This document shows positions 1-8,700 of a DNA stretch of 10,000 bases, one piece after another; position 1 is the stretch's first letter, and each line of letters begins with the position of its first letter. Position numbers and translations under genes: made by a program. The DNA is taken from positions 20,001 to 30,000 of the forward strand of contig KV908428.1 in NCBI GenBank assembly GCA_002005505.1, given 5' to 3'. The notes under the pieces were generated by a model. That model was not told the DNA's origin, searched no databases, and worked only from the letters and a program-made list of their open reading frames with translations. Origin of the DNA: Botryococcus braunii. Lineage: Eukaryota > Chlorophyta > Trebouxiophyceae.

Positions 1-141
1 TTTACCTTCTCATTAGTCCGAGTCTTTCGTAAACCACGCGATCTGGACAAGAGAAATGTCAGGCCATTTGTTTCTGACAAAGTACCAGCCTGGTCAGTCC
101 AGTCGATCCTCAAGTATCAACGTGATGATAAGTGTTCCTAG

Positions 142-426
142 TGGCCTTCAAGCCGGGTCCCAATTGGTGTTGCAACTCACGCAAGGAATCACTACTTCAA
201 ACCACACGAAAGGTCATGGCCATCAGGACCATCGCCACAGCTGCTACTGGCCAGTAGTATGTCTGATCTGAATATGTACATAATGAATTGGATACAGTCA
301 TTAGGAGATGAAGACGGATCCTACCGCCACGTTTCTCGCAGATCGAGCAGACACTCTGTCGAGCTCCGAACGTCTGTAAAGGAGGACTTGAGTTTTTCCA
401 GCAAAAGCTCTGACCCAAAAAAATGA
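142..426 (+). CDS. Possible terminal exon of an unidentified gene
   Basis: An open stretch of 94 codons follows a plausible acceptor (GTGTTCCTAG|T) and ends at TGA 424-426. The same frame is also open from base 1 to a TAG at 139-141, which would be the acceptor itself. The translation is mixed and protein-like, with a Ser/Arg-rich tail (HVSRRSSRHSVELRTS) that would suit phosphorylation. I do not recognise a family. An open run of this size can arise by chance in 10 kb, and the upstream exon would lie outside the window. Confidence 0.25.
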   Translation, partial: WPSSRVPIGVATHARNHYFKPHERSWPSGPSPQLLLASSMSDLNMYIMNWIQSLGDEDGSYRHVSRRSSRHSVELRTSVKEDLSFSSKSSDPKK

Positions 427-719
427 AATTGATGTAAGCGGAAGGACAACCTTTCTGAGGAAAGCCATCGAGGCGGTCCAGGTGCGTTCCAGGAGGTAAA
501 TACTTGCAGCCCCCTCCGTTTTATTCCAACTATAATCACACTTAAGTAAGGTGTGTCTCCAGCAGGTTACACCACGTACACCACGTAGAAAGACCGAGGC
601 TTGGTTGTGAGCTCTTCTAGATGCGGACTGGGGACAGATGATTTTGCCCTCATGGCGTCGCTGCCTCGGCGCTCAGCTCGTCGACAAGTGGCGAGCCGCC
701 AACGTGCAGAAATCGCTAA

Positions 720-1074
720 CAGATCGCCTTGGCCCCGGTCACACTGGAAGACGGCTCCCAATGCCCGGGCTGCTTGAGGGAGTTGGATGTCTGGGGCGAC
801 CATGCTGCCCAAGACAAGCAGATCATAGCGAGTCTAGACTCGCTATGCTGTCTTGCTGTCGCGTCAACAGCCGCCTGTGGCCTTCCAAGCCTTCGCTTTT
901 GAAACATTTGGAGGGTTGCATGCTGATGCGCTGGCCTTGTTGCAGAGGCTCCAGGGGCTTTTGAACCAAGCCATCATTGTTCAAGAAGATGTGGAGGGAT
1001 GTTTTGTTATGCGTCGGGTCAGTTTCATTATTGCGGCCACTGTGGGTCGCCAGCTGGCCGCTCGCCGGGTGTGA
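720..1074 (+). pseudogene. Decayed 3' end of a non-LTR retrotransposon reverse transcriptase
   Basis: In the frame from 720 the translation reads QCPGCLRELDVWGDHA, the CPxC...D-x-WGDHA zinc-knuckle-like motif found after the reverse transcriptase domain in many LINE-type elements. The frame then breaks. From about 877 a second frame carries FAFETFGGLHADALALLQRL and ends RRVSFIIAATVGRQLAARR before a stop at 1072-1074, which resembles the conserved C-terminal tail of such polymerases. The middle (normally tens of residues with a second conserved Cys/His) is missing, so this is a frameshifted, internally deleted relic. No intact polymerase motif is present. Confidence 0.55.
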
Positions 1075-1278
1075 CTCATCGCTTGACACATTGGGGTCCT
1101 TGAACATTGGCCTGGTCTTTTTTACTCCACTCTTGTAAAAGTAGAAGAGGGTTACATCTGTCCAGCCACTAGGGCATCATAAGATGTCCACAACACACGC
1201 GCTAACCGAAACTAAGAAGGACGGACCACATGAGGTGGCCAAATGAAGATCAAAAACACAACGGAGCAAACGAAAAGA

Positions 1279-1300
1279 GGGAGGGGGGGGGATAGGGGGG
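1279..1300 (+). other. G-rich tract with quadruplex potential
   Basis: GGG, A, nine G, ATA and six G in 22 bases allow four runs of three G with short loops. It lies between the two retrotransposon relics. Whether it folds or matters is unknown. Confidence 0.45.
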
Positions 1301-1328
1301 AGCAGCCACAGACGTGGCTGCGGCCAAG

Positions 1329-1620
1329 TCACCGCATCCGGCGTAAATCAGCATGAGCCTGGAATGCATCCGAGATAAATGAGACAACCGAACGCAAGTC
1401 AGCGTGCCAAATCAACTGCCAAAGAGACCTAGAAGGAGCAACTACGTAGTATACCAACTGGGGGTAAAAGGTCCTGCACAGCGGTAAGAGCGGGACACTG
1501 GATATCAAAGGGGTGTTCATCACCCACAGAAGAACCACACATATCACACAGGCGCTCAAGGCGCGGAAGCCGTTCCCGGCGGCCCGGAGTGGAACGAGCC
1601 TCTTGATTTGAGGGTGGATT
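1329..1620 (-). pseudogene. Decayed 3' end of a second LINE-type reverse transcriptase, minus strand
   Basis: Reading the minus strand from 1620, one frame gives RRERLPRLERLCDMCGSSVG, then DEHPFDIQCPAL. This is the CxxC...DExHF...CPAL motif at the C-terminus of many non-LTR retrotransposon ORF2 proteins. That frame stops at 1429-1431. The expected continuation appears in another frame as SRSLWQLIWHADLRSVVSFI and ends at a stop at 1329-1331, so at least one frameshift separates the halves. Its motif spacing differs from that of the plus-strand fragment at 720-1074, so the two belong to different families. Confidence 0.6.
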
Positions 1621-2038
1621 TCACAGATCCTTCACCCAAAAGATATATCTATATAGATACTTTACACAAGAACCCCCTTGCTTGCATGCACCCTGGACAT
1701 TCTGGTGGGGGACACTGGCCATATCTCCAACCAGGATAACCAACCAAACCTTTACACAAAGGTACGATACAATAGCAACGGTAAAAACGGCCTAACCCTT
1801 TGGAATATACTCTAACCTTGGATGCCAAACGAAAACATCACATTAACTATTAAAGAGACAACCCCATGAGAATGGACTCATCCAGTTTACACATACAATC
1901 CCGTGGATGGGGAAGGGACCCTAATAGTACATAATAACAAATGATACACTTCCGTGGGTAACGGATGGGTTGGGGGTGCGGACAAAAGATGGTTGGATGC
2001 AGGGGTGGGGCAGATCTGTGATTGCATCATATAGGGGT

Positions 2039-2040
<2 letters not shown>
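1621..2040. other. Intergenic stretch with no gene seen
   Basis: AT-richer DNA with a short TATATCTATATAGATA stretch near 1643. No open frame of note, no splice-bounded exon with a recognisable product, and no structural RNA were seen. Confidence 0.4.
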
Positions 2041-2517
<477 letters not shown>

Positions 2518-2557
2518 GGACTCTGAGGTCACCTGTCGGGGAACACCAGTTAACACA

Positions 2558-2740
2558 ATGTGGCCACCCCATGCCACCACATACAAGGAAAGCTACTTTT
2601 CAGCAGTGAAGGGGACAATTCCAAATGCGGCCACATTGGAGAACTTGGCACCATACCCGCTGCATACCTACAACGAAGTATCTAAAGAGCTAACGGCCCA
2701 GTATGAGGCATGCCGGACCGTCGGCTCATCAACGGGGTAA
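2558..2740 (+). CDS. Possible small ORF or terminal exon next to the microsatellite
   Basis: A 60-codon frame from ATG to TAA whose translation looks like ordinary protein (MWPPHATTYKESYFSAVKG..., later PYPLHTYNEVSKELTAQYEA). The same frame is open leftward through the CA repeat, so the true left edge is unknown. An AATAAA occurs downstream at 3030-3035. I do not recognise a family. The TTYKESY string is of a kind met in some axonemal proteins, but it is far too short to assign. Confidence 0.25.
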   Translation: MWPPHATTYKESYFSAVKGTIPNAATLENLAPYPLHTYNEVSKELTAQYEACRTVGSSTG

Positions 2741-2780
2741 CGGCCGGTATGAGTCATCAACCTACATCGCACTAATGAAT

Positions 2781-3005
2781 GTGGTGGGATCTATATGGGA
2801 ATGATGTGGACAGATTCCACAATGATCCCAGGAAGCATGTGCGATTGGTATGGGATTTATGTGGGATGTACATGGAATTGATATGGGAAGATCCCAAGTA
2901 GCTCCCTTGTGCCAGTGGGGTCAAGGTGGGATGAGCATGGGATGGACATGGGAAGCCTCATACAGATCCCAGGATGTTCCCAAGTGTAATGCTGAGATCA
3001 TGTGG
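2781..3005. repeat. Degenerate TGGGAT / ATCCCA-rich repeat
   Basis: TGGGA or its complement TCCCA recurs about a dozen times in 225 bases, often spaced by 10-12 bases (for example TATGGGATTTATGTGGGATG near 2850), with opposed copies such as ATGATCCCAGG (2822) and CAGATCCCAGG (2973). It looks like an old, eroded tandem repeat with internal inversions. The 70-codon frame across it inherits the repetitiveness and is not taken as a gene. Confidence 0.45.
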
Positions 3006-3540
3006 GACTGGCACAACAGTCAGGCTATTAATAAAACACATGTGCTATTGCAGCTAATATGAACAACAATATGCTACTTGATACCTTCACCTGTGGGAGC
3101 CTTGTACCACAAGTGCACACTAGTGTTTGTATATGCATGGCCCAGTGGAGAGTAGCAGAAGATGGGCAGAATTCAAGAAAGGACCATGTATTTGAGTATT
3201 AGTAATACTATCACAAAGCAGCTAACCTGGGGGTACCAAACTATTCCTCATGGACCATTGAGCACTCTATGCTGATAAGCTTATAATTATGGATCTGGCC
3301 ACGTATGCGTATGTCCTTGCACTCAGGACTTTATAAAGTAATTATCACATGCACCCCTGAGTCCACGCAGAAAGTAAAGTGTCAACTTCCTTACCGCTAT
3401 TAACCCATCGTTAAGTAATTCAACTTATGCAATTTGTATTGTTGACTCATAATCATATGTTGTCTAGCAACCTCTAAAACTATCAGACAAGTTTCAAGGC
3501 CAAACCAAGTTTTCATTTAAGAAGCGTATACCGATAAGTT
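3006..3540. other. Intergenic stretch with no gene seen
   Basis: AT-rich DNA with an AATAAA at 3030-3035 that could serve as a plus-strand polyadenylation signal for a transcript ending here. No frame longer than about 60 codons and no convincing exon. Confidence 0.35.
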
Positions 3541-3614
3541 AATCAAATATGACACGTTCGCCTTGGAAAGAAAGGGAGTGTGCACAGCACTCCCTCTGGT
3601 GTTGAAGTACTTAC

Positions 3615-3711
3615 TGCATTGCCCTGCAGGTAGCTGTACATGTCCTCGCTGCACCAAGGAGAGCTAACCAAAAACTTCAGCACCCACCAACTATTGATGT
3701 CCTCGGCTGGA
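3615..3711 (-). CDS. Possible internal exon of an unidentified minus-strand gene
   Basis: On the minus strand, 97 bases lie between an acceptor (TTATCAAAG|T) and a consensus donor (GGCAATGCA|GTAAGT), the best-looking donor in the window. The enclosed frame reads SPAEDINSWWVLKFLVSSPW then CSEDMYSYLQGNA, a balanced, aromatic-rich sequence. I do not recognise it, and I found no neighbouring exon whose phase and content would confirm a gene. Confidence 0.22.
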
Positions 3712-4098
3712 CTTTGATAATGGTTGTAATGCAAGGCTGGCCATGGTGTGACTCGGGATCACGAGTCAAACCAGACTGGCTTTCTAACCATAAGTGAAAG
3801 CAGCCAATGACAGCAGTAACTGGGGGTTCTGCTGAATTGAAGAACCAGCCATCTGCTGGCATGCATTTTCTGGAAATTGACCCATCATTGGCTTGGATAA
3901 CCGACTCAATACTCCTCTTCCACAGGCAAGGTTACTGCAAACCCCACAACCCACTTCAACTGCTCGGAAGCTTAGAACCACTGAAACAATGAGTTGTACA
4001 TAAGGTACGGCTGATACCAATGTAGGAGCAGCGTCAGAGAGTGGACAAGATGCTAGTAGATGTGGTGTTATATGTGATAATGCATATGCATGTCTAGA

Positions 4099-4251
4099 CT
4101 TCAGCTGCGTATACGCTACGGCTGCGTAGGATTTATGTGCACTCATATTTTTTTGAGTGCAGTGAAGATCTACAGCACAATTTTTTTCACTGCATTCATA
4201 AACTATGAGTGCACATAAGTGCACGCAGCTGTAGCGTATAAACAGCTGAAG
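4099..4251. repeat. 153-bp near-perfect foldback palindrome (MITE-like element or hairpin RNA locus)
   Basis: The outer arms, about 48 bases each, start CTTCAGCTGCGTATACGCTA on the left and end in the matching complement TATAAACAGCTGAAG on the right, with about 6 mismatches and a small gap. Pairing continues inward: GAGTGCAGTGAA (left) against TTCACTGCATTC (right), leaving a loop of a dozen or so bases near 4170-4180. Terminal CTTCAGCTG/CAGCTGAAG ends are typical of a terminal-inverted-repeat element. I could not see a target-site duplication. The ORF running through it on the minus strand is a by-product of the palindrome. Confidence 0.85.
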
Positions 4252-4730
4252 TTTGTTCAAGGCAACACTGCCTAGGTCTGCTTGCAACCCGTGCAATTGC
4301 TCTATGGACTTCGAACCGCTCCAAAAACGACCGCTCACTGTGCACCTTAAGATGTGCAGTGGGGCCTTCAAATGCAAATTGTGAACGCCCCATCATATTT
4401 CCTGCCAAGGGCTGTGTGGGCTTCCTTCAAGTAAGAAAATGAATATCTTTGCTCATGCATAGTAAAACCACTGTAGTAATTGTTTCACTTATAAGCAGTG
4501 TAATTACACTACTACCGATGTCCTACCCCTTTCAAACCCATGTTTATACCCGCATTAAGCTTATCCGCAGGTAGCTCGTTGGATGCTGCATGTCTTGTCT
4601 ATTTGGAGATGTTACATGGAAGGTGTGAAGTTTCATGTGGTTACAGGTCACAATCCCAATGTTCATTTGCAAACCAAGTCTAGTCTTTCCCGTCGTCAAG
4701 CACGTTGGTCAAGCACTTATATGTAACTGA
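4252..4730. other. Intergenic stretch with no gene seen
   Basis: Ordinary-looking DNA with one short perfect palindrome, AGTGTAATTACACT at 4497-4510. No convincing exon on either strand. Confidence 0.35.
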
Positions 4731-4778
4731 ACTTGACGTTGGCAAGGGTTCGGCTCTTTCTCAGGTTTCGTCTTGACA

Positions 4779-4792
4779 CCCCCCCCCCCCCC
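4779..4792. repeat. Poly-C run (C14)
   Basis: Fourteen C in a row, the complement of the poly-G runs at 2081-2093 and 9893-9907. Its length in the assembly may be unreliable. Confidence 0.9.
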
Positions 4793-4925
4793 AATGGAAA
4801 CCCCACAACCCTAGAAACTAAGTTCAACCCCCCGATAAGGGAGCCGCGCCGTCAATTGCCGCCCAATAGCGCGGGCGATCGTAAAACTCACCCTCCTATG
4901 CGTAGAAAACCAGACAAGATCCTGC

Positions 4926-5078
4926 ATGCGCGACTACAGCCTGATTAACGAGGCCTTGGAGCCTCTTCAAGAGCTCTTCCGCCGCACCATCGAGACCCAA
5001 AATGTCTCAAGCCCATGTGCAAAGGGACGAAAAACCACACATGGCGGCTGCCTGAGCAATCGCAAGACTTCCCTATGA
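4926..5078 (+). CDS. Possible short exon or ORF
   Basis: A 50-codon frame from ATG to TGA reads MRDYSLINEALEPLQELFRR then TIETQNVSSPCAKG. Its first half is a plausible amphipathic helix. There is no family match, no clear splice signal at either end and no supporting neighbour. A proline-rich frame shift away (5090-5150) is also open. Confidence 0.15.
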   Translation: MRDYSLINEALEPLQELFRRTIETQNVSSPCAKGRKTTHGGCLSNRKTSL

Positions 5079-5230
5079 GAGGCCAGCTTGCCAGCCGCAG
5101 CCCCCGCCGCAGCTCCACCAGGCACCACCCCCCTTCCCGCCCCCCAGCGAAATAAGAAGCAGCAAGCACTAGTGGGGAAGTCCCCACGACATCAACATTC
5201 AGATCTCTCCCACCATCCCAATCCTGGATC

Positions 5231-5456
<226 letters not shown>

Positions 5457-5582
5457 AGAACGCCGATTTACCGGCTGTACCGCATGTATTCCGTGCATTA
5501 CGCTAGGCTGGTACGGAAAGACAGGAATTTTTGTTTTTCGAGGTAACACTTTTCCTTTTGAGCCTGAAATGCTTATTTTATC

Positions 5583-5765
5583 ATGGCACAACAACATGCC
5601 GCAGCGGCAAGGCACAAGGACTTGTTGAAACCTAGTGGAGTGAAAGTAATGGGACGCGGAGAAACCTCTCGGTCAGACGAGAATGAGCTAAACGCTATCG
5701 CCAGTTCAACTGGGGAAGTCCAGCAACAGAACAATGAAGATGACCATCTCCCTAAGGAACAAAAG
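5583..5765 (+). CDS. Kir-like gene, predicted exon 1 (cytosolic N-terminus)
   Basis: Encodes residues 1-61, a polar stretch rich in Gln, Glu, Asp and Ser with no recognisable domain and probably disordered. It begins at an ATG with a good eukaryotic start context (A at -3, G at +4). An in-frame TGA at 5565-5567 rules out extension upstream within this exon. It ends at AAAAG|GTACGC, a good donor, in phase 0. Kir N-termini are variable, so homology cannot confirm it. The case rests on position, the donor, and the fact that the phase joins correctly to the next predicted exon. An upstream non-coding exon is possible. Confidence 0.5.
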
Positions 5766-8700
5766 GTACGCTAGTCTGGATAGGCACAAAGAGGCTTCAT
5801 TCCGGGATGGGATGTACGGGAGGAAGTCCAAGGCAGTGATCTGCGCATGCTGAAGTTGTGAGACTCTTATGCCTTGAAGCAGGATCAGAGGGCATTGCAG
5901 CCAAACAAATCCAGCTTCCGCCTCCTGGACGTGTTGGAGGTTGGAAGGACTCTGAGGCGGTACTGCCTCTCCACCTTGTCTGGCAGCAATGCTCTCAAAT
6001 GATCATTGATTTTATGTATCATTTGTAAGATACGTGAATTGCGGAAAATCAAATCCTCTACGGAGGTCGTGTTGTGCTCGTGCTTGGAAAGAATGCGTGC
6101 AAAGATGAATTGCCGGGGCCGATTATTACAATCTAGTCGGCTGCTTACAATGGCTGCAATTTCAGTTTGTGAACATTGAGTGGTGTCTCTTAATTCCTTA
6201 GGGAGAACTCCATATGCTTCCTGGATCAAATGAGGTGCGCGTTTTTGATTGACGTCTCTTGCTCTCAGGACTGCGTCCTTTGGAGCAAGGCGCCGTCCAA
6301 AGAGAGGTGTCCGCTGGGGTGTTGTTGGAGTCAAAAATTCCCTGGCCGAAGATTTTCAATTTCATTGTTTGGACATGGAATGGGGCGATCTGCTGCTCCT
6401 TGTCTTTGGGGTATATTTTGCAGTGTCCTGGGTCTTTGCAGCAATCTTCTATTACATATCGGTGAGGCCTCTACTGGCCCCTTTTCCCCTCATCTACACA
6501 GGGCAGGCTCTGTTATGTGTGTCTGCCACAGTCTGTGGTTCTCAAGGATTCTAGAATTACTGGAAGGTGGCTGCAGGTGTACTGCAAAGGCTCTGCACAC
6601 TTTTCAGGAAAAGAAAGGACATGAATTTTGCAAATGAGGCACCTGACAAATGGATTTTTGCTGGGGGGCGTTAGAAACATGCAAGTTTCCCACCTGCTAC
6701 GCAGCCACGCACGCATCAGTGCTACAACTAGGGTAGACTGGGGGCCTGTCTAGGCGCTAGCTTTTGTTACTTTAGCACACTGTAGAAGAGAGCCAAACCA
6801 AATCGCAGTGCAAGTGAGGAGCATGCGATTCTTTGGCTGCATGAGCCCTGCTAATATCTCTGTCTTGGCAAGGAGGTGGCAATCGTGCATAGATGTAATG
6901 GTGATGATTCTTCTGTTCAGGTGATCTGCGATGAGCGAAGTCATTTGATGGGGGAGATACCTCCACAAATGTCATTGGCTGAGGCATGCTTCTGGTTCAG
7001 TGTGAACAACCTTCTCACCATTGGATTTGGTGGCCTGGTCTGCCACCCTTCCCCACCTTTGATACATTCATTGGATCTGAACAAGAAGGGTCGCTGGGTT
7101 GTTTCTGAAGTCCTGAAGAAATGGAAAAGACAGTTGTCTGTTACCAGGGGGATTGAAGCTTTCTTGTGTATGAAGAGCATGTAGGCTTCATTAGTCGTGC
7201 TTCCAGCTTTGACATCTTCAAAGTGTCACCTCCCCTCTTTGTAACTGGCTAACCATCTGTGTTCACTTCTTTTGCATGACGCTATTTTTGTGACATTCCT
7301 AAACAATTCTTTCCAAGCCCCTTTTGGTGTTCTTTCAAGCTAATGAAAAGCGTGCTGTTTTGATGTATGAAAAGGCTTGGCATGTTTTGCAACCCTCGTA
7401 TTGCTGAGGTACCTCATCAAGGTGACCTCCATGCGAGGCCGACATTATGGGCACCTCCATCTTGGTCTGCTCATGTGGGTGGTGAGTTGCGTTAGCCGTA
7501 CATTGCTTGCCAGGTTCCGGGCAGTCGCACTGCAAGCATTATTAGCACCCTGGAGCACTTCATTGGCATCATGATGTCTTCTCTGCTGCTAGGAATTGTT
7601 GTCACAAAAGGTGCGGCACCACAGCCCATCGATTTCCAATTCTTTCAGCCTTGGGCATGTGCATGGGAAGTCATGTGCATGAGGCACATGACTCCCAGTG
7701 AAGTATGTAAACCTACGAATTTTCCACATCGTTGCAACCTGACTTGCACACCAAGCTGTCTTCTGGGCCAGCGGTTGTGGGCAGGGGGATTTGCCGGCCT
7801 GGATGTATTAGGCCTGCATGGTGGGCGAGTTAGATGTTACTCCATCCTCTGAGCATACTGTGGGCCTTTCCTGCTTTGAAGGGTGTTGTTGGTATCTCAG
7901 ATTTGAAGTGTGTCTGGACTGGGGCAGGTTGTGGTTAACATTTCCTGCAGTCCTTGTAGAGGTCAGACGTCATTTCCTGTGATTGACATTTCCTTCAGTC
8001 CTTGTAAAGGTCAGACATCATTTCCTGTGATTGACATTTCGTGCAGTCCTTGTCGTAGAGGTCAGACGTCGTAGAGGTCAGACGTCTTTCCAGGTTGTAA
8101 CCATGCCTGGATCTCTTGCACGAGCATTTAGTCTCCTCTGAAGCACTTCTTTCCATTACCCATATCTTCATACATCTCCTAAGATTGACGTGGTGGTTTC
8201 AAGGACATGTCTGGAGAGTTACTACATTGGTTGCAGATAGCGCTCTGGAGCTCATAGCGGGCAGAGTTCAACAGTTTTTATGTTCTTGTGGCAACTCAGT
8301 GGCAAGCTCAAACCTTGTTAGCCATGGCCCCCCGTGGTTCTGACAGTGGTCTTACACCCTACTTTTTTCTTCTTTGAACATTGGTGTTTGGTGCTGTGCA
8401 GCTAGCTTACCCTCATCAAAAATTGTATTCAGTCGCAAATGCCTCATCACAACACGGTATGCCCCAAAACCTTCTCGTGGAATGTTGTTAGTAGTTTAGA
8501 AACCTGGCTTTTCAAATCACGGCTGCCAGCTGTCCAAGTGTCCAAGTCCCCCATTAGACTGTGAAGTGCCTGCAACAAACGCATTCTTCAATCTGCCTGA
8601 CTTGAAGCATGAGAAGTCCTGGCAAAGGAACAATTTGCCTGACTTGAAGCATGAGAAGTCCTGGCAAAGAATCAATCTGCCTGACTTGTTGCACGAGAAG

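Noticed and set aside
638..964. 108-codon plus-strand ORF
   Set aside because: It is a wrong-frame shadow of the retrotransposon relic; the WGDHA and ETFGGL motifs are in the other two frames.
3784..4377. 197-codon minus-strand ORF, the longest non-microsatellite frame
   Set aside because: It crosses the foldback palindrome, so a good part of it is arm and loop sequence. No domain or family signature was recognised, and composition changes along it.
4945..5232. 95-codon minus-strand ORF
   Set aside because: Rich in Gly, Arg and Trp as expected for the complement of a proline-rich, GC-rich stretch; no motif seen.
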